The notes: generated by a model not told the origin, from the letters alone. 47,062 nucleotides of DNA from an uncultured Lactobacillus sp. (GCA_930989465.1 CAKNLX010000005.1:1-47062); one strand, 5' to 3'; shown: positions 1-14,359, counted from the stretch's first letter. Translations and numbers: made by a program.

Positions 1-79
1 TTAGGACATTTTTACTTAATAACAATTAAGACTTTATCGTTTATTAATCACAAAAGATGTGCAAAAGCTGATGTATTTC

Positions 80-108
80 TTGATTTATTATTCTGAACTC
101 TATATAAT
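80..108 (+). promoter_or_regulatory. rpsD promoter
   Basis: A -35 TTGATT (80-85) and a -10 TATAAT (103-108) are separated by 17 bp. This predicts a start near 115 and a 5' leader of about 175 nt ahead of rpsD, much longer than a simple ribosome-binding leader. Confidence 0.7.
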
Positions 109-114
109 ACTATT

Positions 115-285
115 CGTGTAAAATATTTGCAGCAATAAGTGACAAGAACGTCAACATCTTGAAACGCTTAAGTGAACGAGTAACCCGCGCTGCATTGGGC
201 GAAAATGTAAATCCAAGATGCACGAATGTTGAACTTATTTGTAATATTTTACTCCAGAAATTATTATTTTAAATTTTATGGAGGA
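115..285 (+). promoter_or_regulatory. Structured S4-type autoregulatory leader of rpsD
   Basis: The long untranslated leader can close on itself. AAAATATT at 120-127 pairs with AATATTTT at 243-250, and AATAAGT at 134-140 pairs with ACTTATT at 233-239. An inner helix pairs CATCTTG (155-161) with CAAGATG (214-220). In Bacillus and relatives, free ribosomal protein S4 binds its own mRNA leader and represses translation. This position and fold fit that family, but the call rests on hand folding. The SD (GGAGG, 280-284) lies just outside the closing stem, so control by occlusion would need an alternative fold. Confidence 0.55.
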
Positions 286-290
286 TTTTT

Positions 291-902
291 ATGTCAAGAT
301 ATACAGGTCCAAGTTGGAAACGTTCAAGAAGATTAGGTATCTCACTTTCAGGTACTGGTAAGGAAATCGCACGTCGTAACTACGCTCCAGGTCAACACGG
401 TCCTAACAGCCGTGGTCGTTTGTCAGAATATGGCCAACAATTACACGAAAAGCAAAAGTTACGTTGGATGTACGGTTTGAACGAACGTCAATTTAGAACT
501 TTGTTCACTCGCGCTGGTAAGATCCGTGAAGGTGAACACGGTACCAACTTCATGATTTTGCTTGAACGTCGTTTGGACAGTATTGTTTACCGTCTCGGTT
601 TAGCTACTACTAGAGAACAAGCTAGACAATTAGTTAACCACGGTCACATCACTGTTGATGGCAAGCGTGTTGACATTCCTTCATACGAAGTCAGCGTTGG
701 TCAAACTGTTGGCTTGAAGGAAAAGTCAAAGAACTTACAACAAGTTAAGGATGCCTTAGACGCAGTTACTGCACGTCCATCATTCGTTTCATTTGACGAC
801 AACAAGATGGAAGGTACTCTTGTACGTTTACCAGAACGTGACGAAATGGAACCAGAAATTGATGAATCACTCGTTGTTGAATGGTACAACAAGTTACTTT
901 AA
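291..902 (+). CDS. rpsD: 30S ribosomal protein S4
   Basis: This 203-residue protein is the usual length for S4, a primary 16S rRNA binder that starts assembly of the small-subunit body. The N-terminus ([16 protein letters not shown]) and the [16 protein letters not shown] segment are family-typical. An S4 RNA-binding domain spans about residues 92-155 ([33 protein letters not shown]). This is the form without the N-terminal zinc-binding cysteines. The start has a strong GGAGG seven bases upstream. It is a single-gene transcription unit with its own long leader and an intrinsic terminator, consistent with autogenous control. Confidence 0.97.
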   Translation: MSRYTGPSWKRSRRLGISLSGTGKEIARRNYAPGQHGPNSRGRLSEYGQQLHEKQKLRWMYGLNERQFRTLFTRAGKIREGEHGTNFMILLERRLDSIVYRLGLATTREQARQLVNHGHITVDGKRVDIPSYEVSVGQTVGLKEKSKNLQQVKDALDAVTARPSFVSFDDNKMEGTLVRLPERDEMEPEIDESLVVEWYNKLL

Positions 903-922
903 TTTTTATATTTTATTTTGTC

Positions 923-956
923 AAAAACCTTTCCCAATATCGGGGAAGGTTTTTTT
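923..956 (+). terminator. rpsD intrinsic terminator
   Basis: A 13-bp stem (AAAAACCTTTCCC with GGGGAAGGTTTTT, one G-U) and a short AATATC loop end in a T run, 21 bases past the rpsD stop codon. Confidence 0.85.
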
Positions 957-991
957 GTTACAATTAATAGTAACAAAGAAAGGATGATTTT

Positions 992-1459
992 ATGAGTGAT
1001 GATTTAAGTAAGCGCGTAGAACAAGCTGCGCAAGGAATAACCCCACAGACTAAACCGGATGAACGTCGGCGATATTTAGGTTCACTGCGTGAGCGTGTGT
1101 ATGTACGCATGAATAATGCTGAAGTAAAAGATTCCAAACTCACTAGTCTTTTCTTACAACACATTGATGATTTTAAAGGCTACACTATTTTGATTAACGG
1201 CAATATTACTGATGATGGTTTTCTAGGTGATGTCGAGGCAGCCTGCAGCAAGAAAAATATTCCATTTACATTAGTTAACAATGAAACTGCAAAAACTGGA
1301 CCCGAAGATTCTGCTGTTTTAGTAGTCTCCAAAAATGCTATTAATCGTCAAAGAATTGAAATTGGACAAGTCTATGCTCCTGAGTTGCCAAAAACTGAAT
1401 TAGAAGCGCCTAAAAAGAAAGAAAGCTTTTGGCATAAACTTTTTCACGGAGAAAAATAA
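992..1459 (+). CDS. YueI-like (DUF1694) family protein
   Basis: This 155-residue soluble protein has no signal peptide. It resembles the YueI/DUF1694 family of Firmicutes: an N-terminal RRRYLGSLRERVYVRM segment, a central segment with hydrophobic strands (GYTILINGNI), and a C-terminal charged, lysine-rich tail. The function of the family is not established. AAAGAAAGGA precedes the ATG. The TAA stop overlaps the rarA ATG by one base (TAATG), so the two genes are almost certainly translationally coupled. Confidence 0.75.
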   Translation: MSDDLSKRVEQAAQGITPQTKPDERRRYLGSLRERVYVRMNNAEVKDSKLTSLFLQHIDDFKGYTILINGNITDDGFLGDVEAACSKKNIPFTLVNNETAKTGPEDSAVLVVSKNAINRQRIEIGQVYAPELPKTELEAPKKKESFWHKLFHGEK

Positions 1460-2772
1460 TGAAACCATTAGCTTATCGTATGCGTCCACAGACTCTTGAT
1501 CAAGTTGTCGGACAGCAACATCTAATTGGACCTGGTAAAATTATTCGCCGAATGGTTGAGGCTCGTCTTCTATCATCAATGATTCTTTATGGCCCTCCTG
1601 GCATTGGCAAGACCAGTATTGCGAGTGCTATCGCTGGTTCTACTAAATATGCTTTTCGAAAGTTGAACGCAGCTACTGACGGAAAGAAGCAATTACAGCA
1701 AGTAGCCGCAGAAGGGAAAATGAGTGGCACCGTCATTTTATTATTAGATGAAATTCACAGACTCGATAAGACAAAACAAGACTTTTTATTGCCTTTGCTT
1801 GAGTCAGGACAAGTCATTTTAATTGGGGCTACAACGGAGAATCCATATATTTCAATTTCCCCTGCTATTCGTTCACGTTGCCAAATTTTTGAGCTAAAGC
1901 CTTTATCTGCTCAAGATGCATCGAATGCCATTGACCGCGCTTTAACGGATAAAGAAAATGGCTTAGGCAATTATCATGTCGAGCTGACGGATGATGCACG
2001 TGCCCTTTTAATCGAAAAAGGCAATGGAGATTTGAGATCTACTTTAAATTCATTGGAACTTGCGGTTTTGTCTACCAAACAAGAATTAAAAGATAATCAT
2101 CAAGATACAGACTCTATTGTAATTACTCAGCAAGAAATGGCTGATTCTATTCAAATGAAGGTGCAGAATTTTGATTCTTCTGGGGACGGACACTATGATT
2201 TGGTATCTGCTTTTCAAAAATCAATTCGCGGTTCAGATACAGACGCAGCATTGCATTACTTGGCAAGATTAATCGAGTCTGGCGACTTAATTTCAATTTG
2301 TCGGCGTCTCTCCGTCATTGCTTACGAAGATGTGGGACTAGCCAATCCTAGCGCTGCAGAACATGCTATATTAGCTATTCAAGCTGCTCAAACGCTGGGC
2401 TTTCCAGAGGCGCGTATTCCGCTCGCTAATGCCGTCATTGAGCTGACTCTTTCTCCTAAAAGCAATAGTGCTATTACTGCCATAGATCGGGCAATTGATG
2501 ACGTTAAAAACAAAAATATTGGCTCTATTCCCGCCAATTTAAAGGATGCGCATTATGCTGGTGCTAAAAAGTTAGGTCATGGAGTTAATTATATTTACCC
2601 TCATGATTTTGAAAATGATTGGGTCGCCCAACAATACTTGCCAGACAATCTTCTGACTGCAAGTTACTTTACCCCGAAAGGAAATTCTAAAGTCGAAGAA
2701 AGGTATAAGCTAATTTATCAAAAATTAAAGAAGATGCAACGCGATAATTTGAGCAAACATCACAATAGATAG
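1459..2772 (+). CDS. rarA: Replication-associated recombination protein A (AAA+ ATPase)
   Basis: RarA/MgsA is a clamp-loader-like AAA+ ATPase that acts at stalled replication forks. The 437 residues match family length. Walker A is GPPGIGKT near residue 48, Walker B is LLLDEIHR near residue 97, and sensor/arginine motifs follow (GATTENP, SRCQIF). The C-terminal half holds the family's tetramerisation region (GSDTDAALHYLARLIESGD, RRLSVIAYEDVGLANP). The gene overlaps the preceding YueI-like gene by one base and is followed by the 6S RNA gene, a neighbourhood common in lactobacilli. Confidence 0.95.
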   Translation: MKPLAYRMRPQTLDQVVGQQHLIGPGKIIRRMVEARLLSSMILYGPPGIGKTSIASAIAGSTKYAFRKLNAATDGKKQLQQVAAEGKMSGTVILLLDEIHRLDKTKQDFLLPLLESGQVILIGATTENPYISISPAIRSRCQIFELKPLSAQDASNAIDRALTDKENGLGNYHVELTDDARALLIEKGNGDLRSTLNSLELAVLSTKQELKDNHQDTDSIVITQQEMADSIQMKVQNFDSSGDGHYDLVSAFQKSIRGSDTDAALHYLARLIESGDLISICRRLSVIAYEDVGLANPSAAEHAILAIQAAQTLGFPEARIPLANAVIELTLSPKSNSAITAIDRAIDDVKNKNIGSIPANLKDAHYAGAKKLGHGVNYIYPHDFENDWVAQQYLPDNLLTASYFTPKGNSKVEERYKLIYQKLKKMQRDNLSKHHNR

Positions 2773-2786
2773 CGCATTCAATATTA

Positions 2787-2815
2787 TTGACAAACCTAAT
2801 CTGATTGCGTATTAT
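2787..2815 (+). promoter_or_regulatory. 6S RNA promoter
   Basis: A consensus TTGACA (2787-2792) is followed after 17 bp by TATTAT (2810-2815). It lies 15 bases past the rarA stop and predicts an RNA start near 2822. Confidence 0.6.
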
Positions 2816-2821
2816 AATAAG

Positions 2822-3058
2822 TGATCTGAGTTGATCGACAAGCTTAAATGTATAAAGTTGACCGATCAAACTAGAAGACGTGGGAGTTAGCAAATAACTA
2901 CCGAATCGGAATACTGTCTTGTCACAGGATCCATATTCGCTGCGATGTTAGCTCAAATTTTGAACACTGCGGGTTCAACAAGCGTCATTATGCTTTGTTT
3001 AGTCAACTCGGATTTCTTTTGAATATCAGGAAAGGCGGTCTTAGATGGCCGTCTTTTT
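2822..3058 (+). ncRNA. ssrS: 6S RNA candidate
   Basis: A roughly 237-nt transcript has its own promoter and terminator and contains no convincing reading frame. It folds as a long rod. CTGAGTTGA near the 5' end pairs with TCAACTCGG near 3003-3011, further arms pair around AAGTTGACC and GGGTTCAAC, and an apical hairpin closes on CGAAT/ATTCG. A local AGTTA/TAACT hairpin lies in the left half, as in Bacillus-type 6S RNA. 6S RNA sequesters sigma-A RNA polymerase by mimicking an open promoter. The call combines fold, size and the rarA-adjacent location; I could not run a covariance model. Another structured RNA remains possible. Confidence 0.7.
3032..3058 (+). terminator. Terminator of the 6S RNA unit
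   Basis: AAGGCGGTC pairs with GGCCGTCTT (two wobble pairs) around a TTAGAT loop and is followed by a T run. Confidence 0.75.
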
Positions 3059-3078
3059 ATGTAATGAGGTTAAAATAA

Positions 3079-3360
3079 ATGATAATTAAAATTGTAATGA
3101 TTGTTTTTATTCTACTCTTGCTTTTAACTGCTTGGTATATGTGGCACAGACGAAATGGCCATTTTTTAATCTATGACGTAGGCGGTAATCCTCGCCTAAC
3201 CAACATTTTAAAATGGACTTCTATTGCTTTGATCGCAGAGAGCGCAATCGGAATTATCATTTTATTTATGGATAATAAATATCTTAACTTGATCACACTA
3301 TTCCTTGCCTCTCTAACCATTTTGACCTTTAGTCTTTTAATTACAGATTCCAAAAAATAA
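3079..3360 (+). CDS. Small three-helix membrane protein of unknown function
   Basis: I do not recognise the family of this 93-residue protein. It has three hydrophobic helices, at about residues 3-21, 43-63 and 69-88. A short loop carries WHRRNGHFLIYDVGGNPR between the first two. An AATGAGG sequence precedes the ATG at SD distance. It follows the 6S RNA terminator and precedes uspA on the same strand, with no obvious terminator between them. Confidence 0.6.
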   Translation: MIIKIVMIVFILLLLLTAWYMWHRRNGHFLIYDVGGNPRLTNILKWTSIALIAESAIGIIILFMDNKYLNLITLFLASLTILTFSLLITDSKK

Positions 3361-3427
3361 AAATATAAACCTTCTAATAATAGATGAAATTTTGGTAAAA
3401 TAGATATCAGGAAGAGGTGTTTAGAAA

Positions 3428-3892
3428 ATGCTTTCACAATATAAGAATATTCAAGTTTCCGTTGATGGTTCTAAAGAAGCCGATTTAGCTTTCAGCAAGG
3501 CAGTTTCTATTGCCAAGCGTAATCATGCTACATTAGAGATCTTACATGTCATCGATACTCGTTCTTTCCAAAATGTTTCAAGTTTTGACTCAGCAATGGT
3601 AGAACAAGTTTCTAAAGATGCTGAAAAGAGAATGAAGGATTACCAAGCACGTGCTAACAAGGCCGGTGTTACTGATTCTCATTATTCAATCGAATTTGGT
3701 TCACCTAAGACAATCATTGGTCATGATTTCCCTAAGAAACACAATATTGACCTAATTGTTGTTGGTGCAACTGGTTTAAACGCAGTAGAACGTTTATTAA
3801 TTGGTAGTGTTACAGAATACGTAACTAGAACTGCTAAATGTGATGTTTTAGTATGTCGTGCTAAAGAAATTGCTAATGCGTTAGAAGGCTAA
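3428..3892 (+). CDS. Universal stress protein (UspA family)
   Basis: This 154-residue cytoplasmic protein has a single Usp domain. The N-terminal strand reads YKNIQVSVDGS and the ATP-binding-type C-terminal motif is VGATGLNAVERLLIGSVTEYVTR, matching G-x2-G-x9-G-(S/T). Family members bind ATP and are induced by starvation or acid stress; the exact role of this copy is unknown. AGGAAGAGG precedes the ATG. A strong bidirectional terminator separates it from the convergent rodA. Confidence 0.9.
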   Translation: MLSQYKNIQVSVDGSKEADLAFSKAVSIAKRNHATLEILHVIDTRSFQNVSSFDSAMVEQVSKDAEKRMKDYQARANKAGVTDSHYSIEFGSPKTIIGHDFPKKHNIDLIVVGATGLNAVERLLIGSVTEYVTRTAKCDVLVCRAKEIANALEG

Positions 3893-3909
3893 TTTTTATA
3901 TCATTAATC

Positions 3910-3949
3910 AAAAAAGGTATTTAAGTTTTTAAGCTTAAATACCTTTTTT
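3910..3949. terminator. Bidirectional terminator between uspA and rodA
   Basis: A perfect 16-bp stem (arms 3910-3925 and 3934-3949, containing GGTATTTAAG and CTTAAATACC) has A and T tracts on opposite sides. It can terminate both convergent genes. Confidence 0.9.
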
Positions 3950-3958
3950 ATTTATATT

Positions 3959-5152
3959 CTAGAAATCACCAGCGGTGCTAAACATGTAGTCTCGATTATG
4001 GAATTTCATTGATAAAATCAAACCAATACCAATCATGTTCCCTACCAAGGCTGAACCACCTTGAGAAACAAATGGTAAGGGAATACCAGTCAATGGTAAT
4101 AAATCAATGTTCATACCAATATTTTCAAATACGTGGAATAAAATCATCATAATAACACCCGTAGAAATGTATGAATAAAATGCATTTCTAGTATTAAATG
4201 AAATTTTAACCATTTGAATAATCAGGTATAAATAAATTAAAATCAAACTTACACAGCCTACAAAGCCAAAATTCTCTCCAATTACGGAGAAAACCATGTC
4301 AGACCCACGAACTGGTACATATACGCTTGCTTTACCAAAGCCATTACCAAAAAGTTGTCCTGACCCAATTGCCTTCATACTTTGCCATAACTGGTAGGCA
4401 CCTGATGATGTATCACCTGATGGATTAAGCCAAGACTTAATTCTTTCAAACTGATATGCTTGAAAGAAATGACTTAAAAACGCTTGCCCACCTGGCGTTA
4501 CCACCATTAGAATAACTGCAATTGCTCCAATGATGACTATTCCATATAGGGGAACAATAATCTTCCACGATATACCAGAAACTAAAACTACACCACCAAC
4601 AATTGCGATAAATACTAGCATAGTACCAAAGTCGTTCTGCAACTTTAATAAAATCGCTACGGGTGCAAGCCATGCAACTATTTTACCTAACAATAGCCAA
4701 TCTGATTTAATGGTATGACCATATTTATCGTTATGATCCTTAACTACGCGTGCCAACATCAAGATAAATGCTGGCTTCATTATTTCAGATGGCTGAAAAG
4801 TAACAGGTCCTAACTTGAACCAACTCTTTGCCCCAGTATCCGCTGCAACACTACGATTATAGAAGAACAAAACCGCTATTAACAAGAATATTCCTATTCC
4901 GAAAAATATTGGTGCTATCTTAAATAATTGCTCTGCATCAAACTGCATTACAATTACAACAATTACAATAGAAATCAAATACCATAATGCTTGCATAACT
5001 ACAGCTTTAACAGGTGAACCAATGTGACTTGGATCTCCAAGTGCAGCTATATAGATACAATATAGACTGATTAATACCAATAACGCCACAGGAATAATTA
5101 TATTCCATGCTAATCGGTCAATTAGACTTGTTTTGTTTTCAACTTTTGCCAT
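3959..5152 (-). CDS. rodA: Peptidoglycan glycosyltransferase RodA
   Basis: This is a SEDS-family polytopic membrane enzyme of 397 residues with about ten transmembrane helices. SEDS proteins polymerise lipid II into glycan strands together with a class B PBP; RodA serves the elongasome. Family motifs include GAKSWFKLGPVTFQPSE, QNDFGTMLVF with the catalytic Asp of the WQNDFGT-type loop, and the C-terminal GIPLPFVSQGGSALVGNMIGIG. It ends a minus-strand cluster with mreB/mbl, yidD and DUF2969, which supports RodA over FtsW. Confidence 0.93.
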   Translation of the reverse strand: MAKVENKTSLIDRLAWNIIIPVALLVLISLYCIYIAALGDPSHIGSPVKAVVMQALWYLISIVIVVIVMQFDAEQLFKIAPIFFGIGIFLLIAVLFFYNRSVAADTGAKSWFKLGPVTFQPSEIMKPAFILMLARVVKDHNDKYGHTIKSDWLLLGKIVAWLAPVAILLKLQNDFGTMLVFIAIVGGVVLVSGISWKIIVPLYGIVIIGAIAVILMVVTPGGQAFLSHFFQAYQFERIKSWLNPSGDTSSGAYQLWQSMKAIGSGQLFGNGFGKASVYVPVRGSDMVFSVIGENFGFVGCVSLILIYLYLIIQMVKISFNTRNAFYSYISTGVIMMILFHVFENIGMNIDLLPLTGIPLPFVSQGGSALVGNMIGIGLILSMKFHNRDYMFSTAGDF

Positions 5153-5173
5153 TAAATAATCACTACTTATATT

Positions 5174-5401
5174 TTATTTTTCATGCAATGTAAAGTATGA
5201 AAGTAAGTCATTAATACTGCTTTCTAGACTGTTAGCAAATAATACATTGCTACTCTTAGTCGTAGTAGCGCGATAACGACCTTCAACTTTTTCGATTAAA
5301 CCAATGGACTTCTTGTTAGGAATAATAACTTCCCAAGTTGGTAAATTCTTTCCTTTAAGTTCATTAACTTCAATATCAATATTTTCTAACTTTTTAGACA
5401 T
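5174..5401 (-). CDS. DUF2969 family protein
   Basis: This is a 75-residue soluble protein matching the small DUF2969 family of lactobacilli. Conserved features are the N-terminal KLENIDIEVNELKGKNLPTWEVIIPNKKSIGLIEKVEGRY region and a helical C-terminus. No function is known. It lies 22 bases upstream of rodA and eight bases after yidD, so it is co-transcribed with the cell-shape genes. Confidence 0.8.
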   Translation of the reverse strand: MSKKLENIDIEVNELKGKNLPTWEVIIPNKKSIGLIEKVEGRYRATTTKSSNVLFANSLESSINDLLSYFTLHEK

Positions 5402-5409
5402 AAATCCTC

Positions 5410-5703
5410 CTACTTGCTATCCGGGTGAAACTTAGATGCTATAATCTCATCTTCGTATCTCTCAGGATGTGGATTTCGAAAAACAGTAAAATTATCAGGA
5501 ACTGGGTCCACCCCACCGCGTATAAATGGGTTACATCTTAGTATACGACTAATTCCCATAATTAGCCCTAAAATTGGTCCATGTTTTTTCAAAGCATCAA
5601 TCATATAACTAGAGCACGTAGGATAATACCTACAACTCGGTGGAAATAATGGCGAAATTAGAGTCTGATAAATACGTACGATAAAAATCAAAATCTTTCG
5701 CAA
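5410..5703 (-). CDS. yidD: Membrane protein insertion efficiency factor YidD
   Basis: YidD helps YidC/SecYEG-dependent insertion of inner-membrane proteins. The 97 residues show the full family signature: an amphipathic N-terminus ([25 protein letters not shown]) with the three conserved cysteines, then [24 protein letters not shown]. It lies 13 bases downstream of mreB/mbl in the same transcription unit. Confidence 0.94.
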   Translation of the reverse strand: MRKILIFIVRIYQTLISPLFPPSCRYYPTCSSYMIDALKKHGPILGLIMGISRILRCNPFIRGGVDPVPDNFTVFRNPHPERYEDEIIASKFHPDSK

Positions 5704-5716
5704 GTAATCTCCTCAC

Positions 5717-6706
5717 TTAGTGTCGTTGATGTTTTTCAATATTCTTAAGCAAAGTACCAGTACCTAAGGCTACAGCTTCCAAAGGATGGTCAGCTGTTAA
5801 AACTGGGACCTGCAAGTAATATGATATCAACTTATCAATATTCTTCAATAATGCTCCACCACCAGTAAGCATGATACCACGATCAATGATATCAGCTGAA
5901 AGTTCTGGTGGCGTAGTTTCCAATACTTCTTTAGCTGCTGCAATGATTGACATAAGACCATCTTGCAAAGCATGCTGAATTTCAGGGGCAGTAACTGTAG
6001 TTTGTTTAGGTAAGCCATCAACTACATCACGACCACGAACCTTAATTTGTTGATCTTCATCAGGTTCAAATGCACTACCGATTTCAATCTTGATTTGTTC
6101 AGCAGTTCTTGAACCGATCAATAAATTATGTTTATTCTTAATATAGCTAATAACCGCTTGATTCATACGATCACCAGCGTAGCGAAGTGAACGTGAGGTA
6201 ACAATTTCCCCCATGGACAAGACAGCAATATCGGTAGTACCACCACCGATATCAATAACCATATTACCTTGTGGTTTAAAAATATCAAGTCCTGCACCTA
6301 CTGCAGCTACCTTAGGTTCGAAATCAAGGTAAACCTTACCGCCACCTGATTTTTCTGCTGCTTGAATAATAGCCTTTTGTTCAATCGAAGTAACTCCTGT
6401 AGGAGCACAGATTAAAATATTAGGCTTAGACATAAAACCTTTTACATTTAATTTTTCAATAAAGTATGACAGCATTTCCTCTGTAATATCGAAGTCCGCA
6501 ATTACACCGTTCTTCAAGGGGCGAATTACGCGAATATTACCTGGGGTTCTTCCTACCATTTCATATGCCTCTGAGCCAACTGCTACTACTTTATTTGTAT
6601 CAGTATTAACAGCAACTACAGATGGTTCATTTAAAACAATCCCTTTTCCAGAGACATTGATTAGTACATTAGCTGTTCCTAAATCAATTCCTATATCTCG
6701 TGCCAC
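5717..6706 (-). CDS. mreB: Rod shape-determining actin homologue (MreB/Mbl)
   Basis: This 329-residue actin-fold ATPase organises lateral cell-wall synthesis under the membrane. Phosphate-1 motif DIGIDLGTANVLI is at the N-terminus, the phosphate-2 motif is VIDIGGGTTDIAV near residue 152, and the adenosine motif is GIMLTGGGALLKNID near residue 277. The location between the ATP synthase operon and yidD matches the gene often called mbl in lactobacilli. I cannot separate MreB from Mbl by eye. The gene appears to head the mreB-yidD-DUF2969-rodA unit. Confidence 0.93.
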   Translation of the reverse strand: MARDIGIDLGTANVLINVSGKGIVLNEPSVVAVNTDTNKVVAVGSEAYEMVGRTPGNIRVIRPLKNGVIADFDITEEMLSYFIEKLNVKGFMSKPNILICAPTGVTSIEQKAIIQAAEKSGGGKVYLDFEPKVAAVGAGLDIFKPQGNMVIDIGGGTTDIAVLSMGEIVTSRSLRYAGDRMNQAVISYIKNKHNLLIGSRTAEQIKIEIGSAFEPDEDQQIKVRGRDVVDGLPKQTTVTAPEIQHALQDGLMSIIAAAKEVLETTPPELSADIIDRGIMLTGGGALLKNIDKLISYYLQVPVLTADHPLEAVALGTGTLLKNIEKHQRH

Positions 6707-6789
6707 AATAACCCTCCATAATTATTCATCGTCCATTTTACCATAAATAAATAAGAGTTTCCTTTACTGTCCCTGTTTTAACACAATCT

Positions 6790-7020
6790 TTAAAACAAAT
6801 TACTTAATTGCATCGAAGTATCGATAAATGTAATTACAAAATTACCAACTAAAAAGCCCAATGCAATAGCAAGAAATAAATATAATAATTGCGTTTCAAA
6901 CACATGTCCTTTACGAATTATTTTTTCTAGCTGCACAGCCTTCATTGCCTGAAAAGATAATCCAATTGCAATCAAATAAATTATTATACTAATAATGGCA
7001 TGAACGCCTAATTGAAACAT
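6790..7020 (-). CDS. DUF1146 family small membrane protein
   Basis: This 76-residue protein has two transmembrane helices, at about residues 5-24 and 42-65, and resembles the DUF1146 (YwzB) family commonly found after atpC. No function is known. I start it at the ATG at 7020 because AAAGGAAAAG lies right upstream. A longer frame from 7065 would run through the terminator hairpin that follows atpC, which is not credible. The predicted mature start is MFQLGVHAIISI. Confidence 0.8.
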   Translation of the reverse strand: MFQLGVHAIISIIIYLIAIGLSFQAMKAVQLEKIIRKGHVFETQLLYLFLAIALGFLVGNFVITFIDTSMQLSNLF

Positions 7021-7040
7021 ATTCTTTTCCTTTATTAATA

Positions 7041-7075
7041 AAAAAGACGGATGCAAAATCTGCATTCGTCTTTTT
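7041..7075 (-). terminator. Terminator after the atp operon
   Basis: Fifteen-base arms (7041-7055 and 7061-7075) match at all but one position and are flanked by A and T runs. The hairpin lies eight bases past the atpC stop and ends the atpBEFHAGDC transcript. Confidence 0.8.
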
Positions 7076-7082
7076 ATCTCTT

Positions 7083-7523
7083 TTAGTGACCTTTAGTGTT
7101 GTAAACACTAATTCTGTTCATTGCTCGTCTTAAAGCAACTTCAGCACGTTCAAGAGTACGCTCATCATGCTTTTCACGTGCTTCCTTCAAACGCTTCTCG
7201 GCTCTTTCCTTAGCGGCTTGAGCACGAGATACATCAATGTTTCTAGCACGTTCAGCACTATCCGCAATAATTGTAGCCACGTTATTAGAAAATTCAATAT
7301 ACCCACCACTAATAGCGATGTGATCAATTCTTGAATTCATTTCACGACTACGTTTAACCTTGACCTCACTAATTACTAATGGGGTAAGCAAGGGTACGTG
7401 ATTATACATTATTGAACGTTCACCATCTATAGCACGTACATCAACGATGCTTCCACGATGTGAATAAACCATTCCATTAGGAGTTACAACATTTACTCTA
7501 AAAAGCTTTTCTGGATCTGCCAT
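7083..7523 (-). CDS. atpC: F1Fo ATP synthase epsilon subunit
   Basis: Epsilon is the central-stalk subunit that couples rotation and inhibits ATP hydrolysis. The 146 residues have the N-terminal beta-sandwich ([42 protein letters not shown]) and a C-terminal helical hairpin rich in Arg, Glu and Ala ([27 protein letters not shown]). It is the last gene of the operon, 11 bases after atpD, followed by a terminator. Confidence 0.96.
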   Translation of the reverse strand: MADPEKLFRVNVVTPNGMVYSHRGSIVDVRAIDGERSIMYNHVPLLTPLVISEVKVKRSREMNSRIDHIAISGGYIEFSNNVATIIADSAERARNIDVSRAQAAKERAEKRLKEAREKHDERTLERAEVALRRAMNRISVYNTKGH

Positions 7524-7534
7524 TGGACATCACC

Positions 7535-9959
<2,425 letters not shown>

Positions 9960-9969
9960 ATTCTACCTC

Positions 9970-12043
<2,074 letters not shown>

Positions 12044-12044
<1 letters not shown>

Positions 12045-12553
12045 TAATCATCCAACCCCTTAATAAATTGGTCGACTAAATCTTTTTGGTCTTCAGCAGA
12101 TAAATTCTTAGCAATTACCTTTTCAGCAATAGCTACAGAAATATCAGCAACTTGATCACGTGCAGAATTCAATGCATCTGATTTAGCCTTAGTGGCTTCT
12201 TCATTTGCCTTCTTACGAATTGCTGCAGCATCTTCATTCGCACTTGCTACGATTTCTTTGCCAGTTTTTTGCGCATTAGCTTTAGCGTCAGAGAGAATCT
12301 GTGTTGCTTCTTGTCTTGAGTTCTTCAAGGCAGCTTCACGCTCGTTAGCAAGCGTTTCAGCCTTTTTGCGATCACTTGCAGCTGAATCCAAGTCATTAAT
12401 AACTTTTTGCCGCCGCTTTTCCATCATTTCTGATACTGGACCCCAAGCAAAGTGCTTGACCAATAACATCAAGATGGCAAAACAAATTAAATACCAAAGT
12501 GCATTACCTAGGTAAATATGATGTGAGGCTGCAAATAATGTTTGAATAGTCAT
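12044..12553 (-). CDS. atpF: F1Fo ATP synthase subunit b
   Basis: Subunit b forms the peripheral stator stalk. Of its 169 residues, one N-terminal transmembrane helix (about residues 14-34, [21 protein letters not shown]) is followed by a long Ala/Glu/Lys-rich helix that dimerises as a right-handed coiled coil. Length and layout are typical. It lies between atpE and atpH, as expected. Confidence 0.95.
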
Positions 12554-12604
12554 TTACTGCCCTTCTCTCTTTAATACTTAAATCCTTTAGTTTTAAAAAT
12601 TTTA

Positions 12605-13562
<958 letters not shown>

Positions 13563-13612
13563 TACTTCGTGACCTCCCTTCTCGTGTTGAATTAAACTCG
13601 AACACGTAAATC

Positions 13613-13642
13613 ATCTTAACACCAAAAAATTCTTTTGTGTAA
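13613..13642 (-). promoter_or_regulatory. Candidate promoter of the atp operon
   Basis: Reading the minus strand, TTACAC (13642-13637) and TAAGAT (13618-13613) are 18 bp apart in the gap between upp and atpB. The match is moderate. This is the best candidate in the 120-base gap. Confidence 0.4.
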
Positions 13643-13683
13643 CATGAAAACGTATTCTAATAAATATTTTTACGAAAAAGGGT

Positions 13684-14313
13684 TTACTTAGTTCCGAATA
13701 ATCGGTCACCAGCATCACCCAAACCTGGGAAGATGTAGCCGTTATCCATCAACTTTTCATCTTCAGCAGCTGCGTAAATATCAACATCTGGGTTAGCTTC
13801 TTGAACAGCCTTGATTCCTTCTGGAGCCGCTACTAAAACTGCTAACTTGATTTCTTTAACGCCGCGCTTCTTTAATGCAGCAATGGCATCATTAGCAGAT
13901 CCACCAGTTGCAAGCATTGGATCAACAACTAAACATTCACGTTCAGCGATGTCCTTTGGAGCCTTGAAGAAGTATTCATGTGGCTTCAAAGTTTTTTCAT
14001 CACGATACATGCCGATGACCGCAATTTTAGCTGATGGAACCATATCAAGAACACCATTAAGCATCCCGATACCAGCACGTAAAATTGGCACAATTGTCAA
14101 TTTCTTACCAGCAATTTCTTTTTGGACAGTTTTACCCATTGGTGTTTCAATTTCAACATCTTCAAGTGGTAAATCTCTCGTAATTTCATAGGTCATTAAC
14201 CCACCAATTTCGCCAACAATTCTACGAAATTCATTTGAACCTGTGTCCTTACGACGAATGATAGTTAACTTGTGTTGAATCAATGGATGATCCAAAACTA
14301 CAAACTTTCCCAT
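13684..14313 (-). CDS. upp: Uracil phosphoribosyltransferase
   Basis: The enzyme makes UMP from uracil and PRPP (pyrimidine salvage). Its 209 residues are standard. The PRPP-binding loop reads [18 protein letters not shown], the flexible loop is [16 protein letters not shown], and the C-terminal uracil site is [17 protein letters not shown]. The position directly upstream of the atp operon is common in lactobacilli. A terminator separates it from the ywlC unit. Confidence 0.97.
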   Translation of the reverse strand: MGKFVVLDHPLIQHKLTIIRRKDTGSNEFRRIVGEIGGLMTYEITRDLPLEDVEIETPMGKTVQKEIAGKKLTIVPILRAGIGMLNGVLDMVPSAKIAVIGMYRDEKTLKPHEYFFKAPKDIAERECLVVDPMLATGGSANDAIAALKKRGVKEIKLAVLVAAPEGIKAVQEANPDVDIYAAAEDEKLMDNGYIFPGLGDAGDRLFGTK

Positions 14314-14359
14314 ATATGCCTCCTATAACAAATAATCTGATCATAAATATTTTAATCAA

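Noticed and set aside
7021-7065. Longer DUF1146 protein starting at 7065
   Set aside because: It would be encoded by the atp terminator hairpin. A good SD supports 7020.
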